From: Pseudothauera hydrothermalis
GTDB lineage: Bacteria; Pseudomonadota; Gammaproteobacteria; Burkholderiales; Rhodocyclaceae
Reading direction: 5' to 3'
Assembly: GCF_003345255.1 (NCBI RefSeq)
Contig: NZ_CP029331.1
Coordinates: forward strand, 2,914,001 to 2,978,000
Length of the DNA stretch: 64,000 bases
Shown here: positions 53,641 through 62,346 of the stretch, in pieces
How the letters are laid out: every line of letters starts with the position of its first letter
Position numbering within the stretch: position 1 is the first letter of the stretch
Program-made: the position numbers and the translations under genes
The notes under the pieces: model-generated
Told to the model about the DNA's origin: nothing
The model's database searches: none
What the model saw: only the letters and a program-made list of their open reading frames with translations

Positions 53641-54480
53641 ATGTTAGAACTGGACGGCCTAGTCAAGGCCTTTGGCGGCTTTCGCGCAGTCGATGGCTGT
53701 TCGCTGCGGGTCAACAAAGGCGAAATCCTCGGCCTGATCGGCCCCAATGGCGCCGGCAAAACCACGCTATTCAACCTCATCGCCGGCGCGCTGCAACCGA
53801 CTGCGGGCACCATCCGCTTTCTCGGCGAAGACGTCACCCCACTGTCGACCGACGCCCTGTTCCACAAAGGTCTGGTGCGCACCTTCCAGATCCCGCATGA
53901 GTTCCACCGGCTCAGCGCGCTGGAAAACCTGATGATGGTGCCGCCGCGGCAGCCGGGCGAGCGTCTTTTCGCCAACTGGCTGGCCTGGGGCAAGGTCTGT
54001 CGCGCCGAAGAAGAAACCCGCCGTAAAGCCGAAGAAACGCTGGCTTTTCTGGAACTGAGCCATGTGGCCCATGAGCGCGCCGGCAACCTGTCGGGCGGGC
54101 AGAAAAAATTGCTGGAACTAGGCCGCACCATGATGACCGACGCCAAGCTGGTGCTGCTCGACGAACCGGCCGCCGGGGTCAATCGCACCTTGCTACGCAA
54201 GCTGGAAGAAAAAATCCTCATCCTCAACCGCGAGCGCGGCTACACCTTCATCCTCATCGAGCACGACATGGAGATGATCGAAAAGCTGTGCTCGCCGGTG
54301 GTCTGTATGGCCGAAGGCAAGGTGCTGATTCAAGGCGACTTTCACACCGTGCGCAGCGATCCACGGGTGCTCGAGGCATACTTGGGCGAAAGCCCGACGG
54401 CCATCGTGCGCAACGAATTCGAACACGACCCGAAAGTCGAAGCGCTGCGCGAGCAGGAGCTGCACAAGGAGGATTTGTAA
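53641..54480 (+). CDS. livG: Liv-type ABC transporter ATPase (LivG)
   Basis: The product has 279 residues. Walker A is GLIGPNGAGKTTLFNLIAG, the signature is NLSGGQKKLLELGRTMM and Walker B is LVLLDEPAAGVN, followed by the LivG-type H-loop LIEHDMEMIEKLC. A charged C-terminal tail of about 30 residues (EHDPKVEALREQELHKEDL) is longer than usual. It energises uptake by the following permeases. It ends with TAATG, overlapping livF by one base. Confidence 0.93.
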   Translation: MLELDGLVKAFGGFRAVDGCSLRVNKGEILGLIGPNGAGKTTLFNLIAGALQPTAGTIRFLGEDVTPLSTDALFHKGLVRTFQIPHEFHRLSALENLMMVPPRQPGERLFANWLAWGKVCRAEEETRRKAEETLAFLELSHVAHERAGNLSGGQKKLLELGRTMMTDAKLVLLDEPAAGVNRTLLRKLEEKILILNRERGYTFILIEHDMEMIEKLCSPVVCMAEGKVLIQGDFHTVRSDPRVLEAYLGESPTAIVRNEFEHDPKVEALREQELHKEDL

Positions 54481-55184
54481 TGGCCCTGCTCGACATGCGC
54501 GATGTGCGCGGCGGCTACGGCGACGCCGACATCCTGCAGGGGGTGTCGATCACCGTGGCGGAAAAAGAAATCGTGGTCATCGTCGGCCCCAACGGCGCCG
54601 GTAAATCCACCGCAATGAAAGCGGTGTTCGGCCTGGTCAACGTGCGCGGCGGCCGTATCGTCTTCGACGGTGACGACATCACCGGTTGGGCGCCCAACCG
54701 CATCGTGCAACGCGGCATCTGCTATGTGCCGCAGGTCGACAACGTGTTCCGCGAGATGACGGTGCAGGAAAACCTGGAGATGGGCGCTTTTCTGCGCCGC
54801 GGCGATCTGTCGGCCGCCTATGACCGCATCTACACGCTGTTCCCCGATCTGAAGGCCAAGCGCAAGGATCTGGCCGGCAACCTGTCCGGCGGTCAGCGCC
54901 AAATGGTGGCCATGGGCCGCGCGTTGATGCTCGAGCCCAAGCTACTGCTGCTCGATGAGCCCACCGCGGGCCTGTCGCCCAAATACATGGAACAGATCTT
55001 CCAAATCACCCGCGACGTGCGCGACGCCGGTGTCTCCATTCTGCTGGTGGAACAGCACGCCAAGCAGGCGCTGGCCTTCTGCGACCGTGGCTATGTGCTG
55101 GCCACCGGCGCCAACCGCCACGAAGGCACCGGCAAGGCGCTGCTCGCCGACCGGGAAGTGGCCGAGATGTTCCTCGGCGGCTGA
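54480..55184 (+). CDS. livF: Liv-type ABC transporter ATPase (LivF)
   Basis: The product has 234 residues, starting MALLDMRDVRGGYGDADILQ. Walker A is VGPNGAGKSTAMKAVFGLV, the signature NLSGGQRQMVAMGRALM and Walker B KLLLLDEPTAGLSPKYM, with H-loop LVEQHAKQALAFCDR. LivF pairs with LivG on the permease dimer. Translation is coupled to livG by a one-base overlap. Confidence 0.94.
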   Translation: MALLDMRDVRGGYGDADILQGVSITVAEKEIVVIVGPNGAGKSTAMKAVFGLVNVRGGRIVFDGDDITGWAPNRIVQRGICYVPQVDNVFREMTVQENLEMGAFLRRGDLSAAYDRIYTLFPDLKAKRKDLAGNLSGGQRQMVAMGRALMLEPKLLLLDEPTAGLSPKYMEQIFQITRDVRDAGVSILLVEQHAKQALAFCDRGYVLATGANRHEGTGKALLADREVAEMFLGG

Positions 55185-55197
55185 CAGGACCCTTTAC

Positions 55198-56067
55198 ATG
55201 GACTTTCTGGATTTCATCAATTTCTATTTGGTGCCGGGCATCGTGCTCGGCGCCATCTATGCGGTCGGCGCCATCGGCATCACGCTGGTGTTCAGCATTC
55301 TGCGCTTTGCCCACTTCGCCCATGGCGACATGGCCACGTTTGGCGCCTTCGTCGCGCTCGCCTTCGTCGGCACCGGCATGGACCCGTGGACCGCGCTGCC
55401 GCTGGTGATGGCGGTCACCGCCGCGGTGGCGATCGCCATCGATCGCACCTTCTACGACTACCTGGTCAAGCGCCCGAAGATTCTGACTGTGATGGCTTCG
55501 CTGGGCATTGCGCTGATGATCCGCTCGGTGGTGCAGGTAGTCTGGGGCGTCGATCCGCAAACCTACAGCCGCGGCATCGTGCGCCCGGAATCCTTTGCCG
55601 GCGTGCTGCTGCGCCCGCGTGAGATTTACACCCTGGTCACCGTGGTGATCACGGTCACCGGCCTGATGGCCTTCTTGCACTACACGCGCTGGGGCAAGGC
55701 GATGCGGGCGATGTCCGACAACCCCGACTTGGCCCGCCTGTCCGGCGTGGACAACCGCAAGGTCACCATGCTCACCTGGGCCATCGTCGGCGCACTGACC
55801 GCGGCCTCCGGCTTCATGCTCGGGATCAACACCGAACTCAATTCGATGATGGGCTGGAACATGCTGCTGCCGATGTTCGCCGCGGCCATCCTCGGCGGTG
55901 TGGGCCGCATCGAAGGCGCGGTGGTCGGCGGCTTGATCGTTGGCCTGGCCGAGGAGCTGTCAGTGCTGGTGGTGCCCAGCCAGTACAAGTCGGCCACCGC
56001 CTTTGCCATCCTTCTGGCCATTCTGCTGCTGCGGCCCAGCGGCCTGTTCAAAGGTAAGGTGCTCTGA
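55198..56067 (+). CDS. livH: Liv-type ABC permease (LivH)
   Basis: The product has 289 residues with about eight hydrophobic helices. It has the LivH opening GIVLGAIYAVGAIGITLVFS followed by ILRFAHFAHGDMATFGAFVA, and the ATPase-contact region YTRWGKAMRAMSDNPDLARL. The helix AILGGVGRIEGAVVGGLIVG is typical. It forms the channel with LivM. The gap to livF is 13 bases. Confidence 0.94.
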   Translation: MDFLDFINFYLVPGIVLGAIYAVGAIGITLVFSILRFAHFAHGDMATFGAFVALAFVGTGMDPWTALPLVMAVTAAVAIAIDRTFYDYLVKRPKILTVMASLGIALMIRSVVQVVWGVDPQTYSRGIVRPESFAGVLLRPREIYTLVTVVITVTGLMAFLHYTRWGKAMRAMSDNPDLARLSGVDNRKVTMLTWAIVGALTAASGFMLGINTELNSMMGWNMLLPMFAAAILGGVGRIEGAVVGGLIVGLAEELSVLVVPSQYKSATAFAILLAILLLRPSGLFKGKVL

Positions 56068-56069
56068 CC

Positions 56070-57026
56070 ATGGAATTTTCCGGCCTGCTCAACTACGCCC
56101 TGTTCATGGGCGTGCTCATCGGCATCTACGCCCTGCTGGCGCTGGCGCTCAACATCCATTGGGGTTTCACCGGTCTGTTCAACGCCGGGGTGGCAGGGTT
56201 CTTCGCCGTCGGCGCGTATGTGTCCGCCATTCTTACCGGTGCCCCAGCGGGCGACCGTCTGGGCGGTTTCGAGCTGCCCGTGCTGCTCGGTTGGGTCGGG
56301 GCCATGGTAGCCGCCGGCGCGATTGCCTGGCCGATCGGCCGCATCTGCCTGCGCCTGCGCTCGGACTACCTGGCAATTGCCACCATCGGCGTGGCCGAAA
56401 TCATCCGCCTGGTGATCAAGAGCGAGGACTGGCTGACCGGCGGCCCACGTGGCATCACCGGCGTTCCCCGCCCGTTTGGCGAGCTCGACTATGTGGCTTC
56501 GCAGGCCGCCTACCTGGTACTGGTGGCGCTGGTGTTAGCGGCAATCTATTGGGCGGTGGAGCGCCAGCTGCGTGCCCCCTGGGGGCGGATGATGAAAGCC
56601 ATCCGCGACAATGAGTTTGCCGCCGCGGCCATGGGCAAGGATGTGGCAGCGCGCCGCCTGGAAGCCTTCGTCTTCGGTTCGGCGATCATGGGCCTGGCCG
56701 GCGCGCTGTTCGTGCATTTCAACCGCAGCATCACCCCCGAGGCCATCGATCCGATGATCGCCACCTTCCTGATCTGGATCATGTTGATCCTGGGCGGCTC
56801 GGGCAACAACCGCGGCGCCATCCTGGGCGCGGCGCTGATCTGGATCATCTGGTCGGCTTCCGAACTGCTCACCGATCGCCTGCCGGCCGAAATGGCCACC
56901 CAGGCCAAGTATGTGCGGGTGTTCGTGGTCGGTCTGATGCTGCAACTGGTGCTGCGCTTCCGCCCGGAAGGTCTCCTGCCCGAGGAGCCGGCCTCACGCG
57001 GCAACCGGCCGGCTGGGCAAGGCTGA
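56070..57026 (+). CDS. livM: Liv-type ABC permease (LivM)
   Basis: The product has 318 residues, starting 2 bases after livH. Family features are ALALNIHWGFTGLFNAGVAG, SDYLAIATIGVAEIIRLV, LTGGPRGITGVPRPFG, GRMMKAIRDNEFAAAAMGKD and ILGGSGNNRGAILGAAL. The C-terminal RFRPEGLLPEE matches LivM ends. It completes the translocation pore. The expected binding-protein gene comes 266 bases later, behind an inverted-repeat element. Confidence 0.94.
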   Translation: MEFSGLLNYALFMGVLIGIYALLALALNIHWGFTGLFNAGVAGFFAVGAYVSAILTGAPAGDRLGGFELPVLLGWVGAMVAAGAIAWPIGRICLRLRSDYLAIATIGVAEIIRLVIKSEDWLTGGPRGITGVPRPFGELDYVASQAAYLVLVALVLAAIYWAVERQLRAPWGRMMKAIRDNEFAAAAMGKDVAARRLEAFVFGSAIMGLAGALFVHFNRSITPEAIDPMIATFLIWIMLILGGSGNNRGAILGAALIWIIWSASELLTDRLPAEMATQAKYVRVFVVGLMLQLVLRFRPEGLLPEEPASRGNRPAGQG

Positions 57027-57121
57027 GCGACGCTCAACGCCACCGGCTCATGCATTCAAGGTAGGATAGGCGCCTGCAGCGCCTGCGCAGGAGCTGTTCG
57101 CTTCACCGCTTTCAACTGCAG

Positions 57122-57271
57122 TTAACAGGCCGTTGAAAAACTACTGCGGTGGGCCAGATGCAAGGCGCACGGAGCGCAGCGACCGAGACATATCAAATAG
57201 ATAGGCGAGGAAGCGAGCACCGCGCAACGCCGCAGATGGCCCACCGCAGTAGTTTTTCAACGGCCTGTTAA
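57122..57271. repeat. 150 bp element with perfect 35 bp terminal inverted repeats
   Basis: The left arm (57122-57156) and right arm (57237-57271) are perfect inverted copies, beginning TTAACAGGCCGTTGAAAAAC and ending near GGTGGGCCA. Between them lie 80 bases including GATGCAAGGCGCACGG and GCGCAGCGACCG, which recur in the partial copy at 10537-10597. No open frame fits inside. It resembles a miniature non-autonomous or palindromic intergenic repeat. The right end abuts the leader of the binding-protein gene (AGGAGA follows about 8 bases later). Confidence 0.88.
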
Positions 57272-57292
57272 AGCACCTAGGAGACACACGAT

Positions 57293-58489
57293 ATGAAAAA
57301 CGCAAAGCGTCTTGCCGCCGCAGTTGCACTGGTCGGCACCACTTTCACCGCACCGGCCATGGCCGATGTCACCGTGGGCTTGCTCGGCGGGCTCACCGGC
57401 CCGATCGCCGGCATGGCCCCGGCCATGATCGACGCGATGAAACTCGCGGTCAATCAAGTCAATGAGCATGGCGGCGTGGCCGGCGGCAAGATCAATGCAA
57501 TCGTCGGCGATTCGGCCTGCAACCCGCAAAACGCCACCGACGCCGCCACCAAAGCGGTCAACGTCTCGCGTGCCATCGGTATCGTCGGCCCGGCCTGCTC
57601 CGGCGCCGTGCTGGCCGCCGCGGGCTCGGTGACCGTGCCGGCCGGCGTGCTGACCATCACCTCCTCGGGCACCTCGCCCAAAATCACCGAATTGGCCGAC
57701 AAAGACCTAGTGTTCCGCACCGTGCCGTCTGACGACTTTCAGGGTCGGGCCCTGGCCCGCACGCTCAAGGCGCGCGGCGTGACCAAGGTGGCCGTGGCCT
57801 ATGTGAACAACGACTATGGCAAGGGCCTGGCCGAAGCCTTCAAAGACGAGTTCGAGAAAGCCGGCGGCAAAGTCGCCGGTTATGCCGGACAGGAGGACAG
57901 CAAGGCGTCCTACCGCTCCGACCTGGCCGAACTGGCCAAGGGTGGGGCCGATACCCTGGTGCTCTTTCACTACGGCAACAGCGCCGGCCTGACGCTGCTG
58001 CGCCAAGCGATCGAAAACGGCTTCTTCAAGAACTATGTGGGGGCCGACGGCATGCGCGACGAGGCCATGGTCAAAACCCTGGGCGCGGACAATCTCAAAA
58101 CCTTCCATGTGTCGGCCCCGCGCGGCGAAGCCGGTGCGGCCTTCGACGCCTTCGCGACGGCTTTCCGCGCTGCCGGTGGCGACCCCAACGCCACCTTTGC
58201 GGCCACCTCCTATGACGCAGCCTTCCTGATGGCGCTGGCAATCGAAAAGGCCGGCGGCGACAAGGCCAAGCTCAGCGAATCGCTGCGCGCCGTGGCCGCC
58301 GCGCCGGGCGAGCCGATTCTGCCGGGCGAGTGGGCCAAGGCGAAGAAGCTGATCGGTGAAGGCAAGGACATCGATTACAAAGGGGCCGCCGGCGATCATG
58401 AGTTCGACAAGGCCGGCGACGTGCCGGGCGCCTATGCGTTGTTCAAAGTGAGCGGCAGCACCTTTGAAGCAATCGCCGACATGAAGTAA
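57293..58489 (+). CDS. Liv-type periplasmic binding protein
   Basis: The product has 398 residues. AGGAGA lies just before the ATG. The signal peptide ends near residue 24 (TFTAPAMA). The mature protein has the periplasmic binding fold type I: VTVGLLGGLTGPIAGMAPAM, GIVGPACSGAVLAAAGSV, TITSSGTSPKITELADKD, VAYVNNDYGKGLAEAFKDEF and TFAATSYDAAFLMALAIEKA. It delivers the ligand to LivHM. Branched-chain amino acids are the default guess, but aromatic acids, amides or urea are also carried by this family. Two mature-domain cysteines (SACN, GPACSG) may form a disulfide. Confidence 0.92.
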   Translation: MKNAKRLAAAVALVGTTFTAPAMADVTVGLLGGLTGPIAGMAPAMIDAMKLAVNQVNEHGGVAGGKINAIVGDSACNPQNATDAATKAVNVSRAIGIVGPACSGAVLAAAGSVTVPAGVLTITSSGTSPKITELADKDLVFRTVPSDDFQGRALARTLKARGVTKVAVAYVNNDYGKGLAEAFKDEFEKAGGKVAGYAGQEDSKASYRSDLAELAKGGADTLVLFHYGNSAGLTLLRQAIENGFFKNYVGADGMRDEAMVKTLGADNLKTFHVSAPRGEAGAAFDAFATAFRAAGGDPNATFAATSYDAAFLMALAIEKAGGDKAKLSESLRAVAAAPGEPILPGEWAKAKKLIGEGKDIDYKGAAGDHEFDKAGDVPGAYALFKVSGSTFEAIADMK

Positions 58490-58524
58490 CGCCTTATCGT
58501 GTCGCCTGCAACAAGGCGCGCAGC

Positions 58525-58566
58525 AAGGGCCGTGCGGGGCAACCCGCACGGCCTTTTGCATTTTTG
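58525..58566 (+). terminator. Intrinsic terminator after the Liv binding-protein gene
   Basis: An 11-base perfect stem (GGCCGTGCGGG / CCCGCACGGCC) with loop GCAA is followed by TTTTGCATTTTT. It lies 38 bases after the stop codon and should end the liv transcript before the Ntr-type promoter region. Confidence 0.88.
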
Positions 58567-58624
58567 AGACAGTCGCGCAAAGCGGGCCGGAAGCGTCACA
58601 AATCCGTGCGCAATTGCAACATCG

Positions 58625-58641
58625 GGCACCTGCACGGTGCA
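58625..58641. promoter_or_regulatory. NtrC-like enhancer site
   Basis: GGCACC-TGCAC-GGTGCA matches the NtrC dyad pattern TGCACC-N5-GGTGCA with one mismatch. It lies about 75-90 bases upstream of the sigma-54 element, a normal enhancer distance. A weaker overlapping half-dyad (GGTGCC at 58648-58653) may be a second site. Confidence 0.6.
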
Positions 58642-58714
58642 TCTGGGGGTGCCGATACGGTGCGACGCGCTTGAATACCTGGGATGCGCGGGCTTTTCCC
58701 GCACCGCAAAAGCA

Positions 58715-58730
58715 TGGCATGCAATCTGCT
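58715..58730 (+). promoter_or_regulatory. Sigma-54 promoter for aapJQMP
   Basis: TGGCATG-CAAT-CTGCT matches the -24/-12 consensus TGGCAYG-N4-YTGCW, with GG and GC in correct spacing. It implies a leader of about 200 bases before aapJ. The remainder of 58731-58942 shows no gene; AGAGG precedes the aapJ start. Confidence 0.75.
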
Positions 58731-58942
58731 TTAACCACGCCGCCTGGCTGACCCCGGGCAGCACGCAGGAACGATCAGGGATTTCCCTAAAGCCATTGCA
58801 CACGCTGGTTTTCGGGGAAATACTGGGTTCCCGCAGGCTTGGCGGTCGAACATGATCGCTGGTTTTCCGGCCGTGGAGGACAACCCGTCCGTCATTCGCG
58901 GTGCGTTCTTCCATTGCTGTCGATCACACTTGGAGAGGTCCG

Positions 58943-59971
58943 ATGAAAATTTTTCGCACCACCCTGGCCACTGCGGTGGCCATCGCCGCAGTCGGCCTGA
59001 CTGCCCAGGCGCATGCCGGCACCACCTTGGACGCGGTAAAGAAAAAAGGCTTCGTGCAGTGCGGGGTCAGTGACGGTCTGCCCGGCTTTTCTTACACCGA
59101 TTCCAAGGGCGCCTACCGCGGCATCGACGTCGATGTCTGCCGTGCGGTCGCGGCCGCGGTGTTCGGTGACGCCAACAAGGTCCGCTATACCCCGCTGACC
59201 GCCAAGGAGCGCTTCACTGCGCTGCAATCCGGCGAAGTCGACATGCTGTCGCGCAACACCACCTGGACCAGTTCGCGCGACGGCGGCATGGGCATCAGCT
59301 TTACCGGTGTGACTTACTACGATGGCCAGGGCTTTTTGGTGAACAAAAAGCTGGGCGTCAAAAGCGCCAAAGAGCTCGACGGCGCTGCGGTGTGCATTCA
59401 GGCCGGCACCACCACCGAACTGAACCTGTCCGATTATTTTCGCGCCAACGGCATGAAGTACACCCCGATCACCTATGACAAGTCCGACGAGACCGTGAAG
59501 GCGCTGGAAGCCGGCCGTTGCGATGTGCTGACCTCTGACCAGTCGCAGCTCTACGCGCAGCGCATCAAACTGGCCGACCCGGAAAGCTACGTGGTGCTGC
59601 CGGAAGTGATCTCCAAGGAGCCGCTGGGGCCGTCGGTGCGCCAAGGTGACGACGAGTGGTTCAAGATCGTGCGCTGGGCGCTGTTCGCCCAGATTCACGC
59701 CGAAGAACTGGGGGTCACCTCGGCCAACGTCGAAGATCTGGCCAAGACCTCCCAAAATCCGGATGTGCGCCGCCTGCTCGGCGCCGAAGGCGAGTACGGC
59801 AAAGATCTGGGCTTGCCCAAGGACTGGGCGGTCAAGATCATCAAGCAGGTGGGCAATTACGGCGAAATGTTCGAACGTAACGTCGACATGGGCAGCGAGC
59901 TGAAAATCGCCCGCGGCCTGAACGCCCTGTGGAACAAGGGCGGCCTGCAGTATTCGCCGCCGGTCCGCTAA
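58943..59971 (+). CDS. aapJ: General L-amino-acid ABC transporter binding protein
   Basis: The product has 342 residues. Its signal peptide ends near residue 25 (AQAHAG). It closely follows the AapJ/BztA pattern: LDAVKKKGFVQCGVSDGLPG, YRGIDVDVCRAVAAAVFGD, FTALQSGEVDMLSRNTTWT and VCIQAGTTTELNLSDYF. It binds a broad range of polar and non-polar amino acids in the periplasm. The genes for both permeases and the ATPase follow. Nitrogen control through sigma-54/NtrC is suggested by the upstream sites. Confidence 0.95.
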   Translation: MKIFRTTLATAVAIAAVGLTAQAHAGTTLDAVKKKGFVQCGVSDGLPGFSYTDSKGAYRGIDVDVCRAVAAAVFGDANKVRYTPLTAKERFTALQSGEVDMLSRNTTWTSSRDGGMGISFTGVTYYDGQGFLVNKKLGVKSAKELDGAAVCIQAGTTTELNLSDYFRANGMKYTPITYDKSDETVKALEAGRCDVLTSDQSQLYAQRIKLADPESYVVLPEVISKEPLGPSVRQGDDEWFKIVRWALFAQIHAEELGVTSANVEDLAKTSQNPDVRRLLGAEGEYGKDLGLPKDWAVKIIKQVGNYGEMFERNVDMGSELKIARGLNALWNKGGLQYSPPVR

Positions 59972-59982
59972 GCACCCGGTCA

Positions 59983-60006
59983 GGCCACCGCCCGCGGGCG
60001 GTGGCC
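59983..60006. terminator. 24-base perfect palindrome between aapJ and aapQ
   Basis: GGCCACCGCCCG/CGGGCGGTGGCC is a perfect GC-rich palindrome 12 bases after the aapJ stop, followed by TTCATT with no long U run. It is more likely an mRNA-stabilising or attenuating stem that raises binding-protein over permease levels than a full terminator. Confidence 0.7.
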
Positions 60007-60043
60007 TTCATTGCCCCTCAAAAAACTTCCACAGAGTCTGTCC

Positions 60044-61228
60044 ATGCACAATCCGGTAACCGGGCCGTCGGTGCGCGGCTCCTTGGTGACCGACCCGAAG
60101 GTGCGCGCCTGGACCTTCCAGGTTCTTGCGGTCATCACGGTGGTGGCCGTGGGCTGGTATTTGTTTCACAACACCCAGAGCAATCTGGCCCAACGCGGCA
60201 TTACTTCGGGTTTCGCCTTTCTCGACAACCCCGCCGGCTTTGGCATCCTGCAATCGCTGATCGACTACTCGGAGGGCGACACCTATGGCCGTGTCTTCCT
60301 GGTCGGTTTGCTGAACACGCTGCTGGTGTCGGCGCTGGGCATCGTCATCGCCACGCTGATCGGTTTTGTCATCGGTGTGGCGCGCCTGTCGCCCAACTGG
60401 CTGATCAGCCGGCTGGCTGCGGTGTATATCGAGATTTTCCGTAACATCCCGCCGCTGCTGCAGATTTTTTTCTGGTATTTCGCAGTACTGCGCGCCATGC
60501 CACCACCGCGCAACAGCCATGCGCTGGGTGAGGCCATTTTTCTCAACATCCGCGGCCTCTACCTGCCCGCGCCCACCATCGCCGAAGGCTTCTGGTTCTT
60601 CATCGCTGCGCTGGCACTGGCCGTGGCAGGCGCGGTAGCGCTGGCGCGCTGGGCGCGTGCGCGCCGGGAAGCCACCGGCCAGCGCTTTCCGGTGTTTTTT
60701 GCCTGTCTGGCGCTGGTCATCGTGCTGCCCGTGCTGGCGAGCTTGATCGGCGGTGCGCCGTTTACCTGGGAAGTGCCGCAACTGGCCGGCTTCAATTTTC
60801 GCGGCGGCTGGGTGGTGATTCCCGAGTTGGTGGCCATCACGCTGGCGCTGTCGATTTATACCGCGGCCTTCATTGCCGAAATCGTGCGCGCCGGCATCCA
60901 GGCGGTAAGCCACGGGCAGACCGAGGCGGCGCGTTCGCTCGGCCTGCGTCCGGGGCTGATCCTGCGCCTGGTGATCATTCCGCAGGCCATGCGGGTGATC
61001 GTTCCGCCACTGACCAGCCAGTACCTCAACCTGGTCAAGAACTCCTCGCTGGCCGCTGCCATCGGCTACCCGGACTTGGTATCGGTGTTCGCCGGCACGG
61101 TACTCAACCAAACCGGCCAGGCCATCGAGACCATCGCCATCACCATGTCGGTCTATCTGGCCATCAGTCTGAGCATTTCGCTACTGATGAACTGGTACAA
61201 CAAGCGCATCGCGCTGGTGGAGCGCTGA
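60044..61228 (+). CDS. aapQ: General L-amino-acid ABC permease (AapQ)
   Basis: The product has 394 residues from the ATG at 60044; a TTG at 60011 is less likely. It has the long-loop permease layout: early helix FQVLAVITVVAVGWYLFHNT, VYIEIFRNIPPLLQIFFWYF and the late EAA motif AVSHGQTEAARSLGLRPGLI. The large insertion between early and late helices (about 165-275) is a normal AapQ feature. It forms the pore with AapM. Confidence 0.94.
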   Translation: MHNPVTGPSVRGSLVTDPKVRAWTFQVLAVITVVAVGWYLFHNTQSNLAQRGITSGFAFLDNPAGFGILQSLIDYSEGDTYGRVFLVGLLNTLLVSALGIVIATLIGFVIGVARLSPNWLISRLAAVYIEIFRNIPPLLQIFFWYFAVLRAMPPPRNSHALGEAIFLNIRGLYLPAPTIAEGFWFFIAALALAVAGAVALARWARARREATGQRFPVFFACLALVIVLPVLASLIGGAPFTWEVPQLAGFNFRGGWVVIPELVAITLALSIYTAAFIAEIVRAGIQAVSHGQTEAARSLGLRPGLILRLVIIPQAMRVIVPPLTSQYLNLVKNSSLAAAIGYPDLVSVFAGTVLNQTGQAIETIAITMSVYLAISLSISLLMNWYNKRIALVER

Positions 61229-61232
61229 ACCG

Positions 61233-62333
61233 ATGAGCACGACCACACATCGCTTCAAACCCGATCTGCCGCCGCCGAGCATGTCGATCGGTGTGCTGGG
61301 TTGGTTGCGCGAACACCTGTTTTCCAACTGGTTCAACACCGCGCTGACCTTCCTCGCCCTCTACCTGATCTGGCTCACCGTACCGCCGATAATCGAATGG
61401 GCTTTCTTGGACGCCACCTGGCGCGGCAGTACCCGCGAAGACTGCAGCGCGGGCGGGGCCTGCTGGGTGTTCATCCAGAACCGCTTTGCGCAGTTCATGT
61501 ATGGCTTTTATCCAAGCGAACTGCGCTGGCGGGTGGATCTCACCGTGCTGAGCGGGGTCTTGGGCGCAGTGCCGATCTTTTTGCGCGCCATGCCCAAGCG
61601 TTGGCTCTATGCCATCGCTTATCTATTGGTCTACCCCTGGCTGGCGTTTTGGTTGCTCTATGGCGGCTTCGGCCTGCAAATCGTCGAAACCAGCCAGTGG
61701 GGCGGTTTGATGCTGACCCTGGTGATCGCCGTGGTCGGCATTGCCGGCGCGATGCCGCTGGGCATTCTGCTGGCGCTGGGGCGGCGCTCGCACATGCCGG
61801 CGATTCGGGTGATCTGCGTGACCTTCATCGAATTTTGGCGCGGCGTGCCGCTGATTACCGTGCTGTTCATGTCCTCGGTGATGCTGCCGTTGTTCCTGCC
61901 CGAACAGATCAGCATCGACAAGCTGCTGCGCGCGCTGATCGCAGTCACCCTGTTCGAAGCCGCTTACATTGCCGAAGTGGTGCGCGGCGGCCTGCAAGCC
62001 ATCCCCAAAGGGCAGTACGAAGCGGCCGGCGCGCTCGGCCTGGGCTACTGGCGCATGATGGGCCTGGTGATTCTGCCGCAGGCGCTCAAGCTGGTGATTC
62101 CCGGCATCGTCAACACCTTTATTGCGCTGTTCAAAGACACCAGCCTGGTGATCATCATCGGGCTGTTCGATCTTTTCAACAGCATCCATCAGGCCACCGT
62201 AGACCCGGCCTGGCTGGGCTTTGCCACCGAAGGCTATGTCTTTGCCGCGGTGGTGTATTGGATCTTCTGCTTCGGTATGTCGCGCTACTCGATGCGGCTG
62301 GAGCGCCGCCTCGCTACCGGGCACAAACGATAG
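61233..62333 (+). CDS. aapM: General L-amino-acid ABC permease (AapM)
   Basis: The product has 366 residues, 4 bases after aapQ. Features are [20 protein letters not shown], the EAA loop [20 protein letters not shown] and [20 protein letters not shown]. The N-terminal region with [20 protein letters not shown] is characteristic of AapM-type proteins. It partners AapQ and couples to the AapP ATPase. Confidence 0.94.
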   Translation: MSTTTHRFKPDLPPPSMSIGVLGWLREHLFSNWFNTALTFLALYLIWLTVPPIIEWAFLDATWRGSTREDCSAGGACWVFIQNRFAQFMYGFYPSELRWRVDLTVLSGVLGAVPIFLRAMPKRWLYAIAYLLVYPWLAFWLLYGGFGLQIVETSQWGGLMLTLVIAVVGIAGAMPLGILLALGRRSHMPAIRVICVTFIEFWRGVPLITVLFMSSVMLPLFLPEQISIDKLLRALIAVTLFEAAYIAEVVRGGLQAIPKGQYEAAGALGLGYWRMMGLVILPQALKLVIPGIVNTFIALFKDTSLVIIIGLFDLFNSIHQATVDPAWLGFATEGYVFAAVVYWIFCFGMSRYSMRLERRLATGHKR

Positions 62334-62346
62334 GAACAGGCCGCAG

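Noticed and set aside
58637-58653. Second complete NtrC site overlapping the first
   Set aside because: Only one half matches the consensus; kept as a note under the first site.
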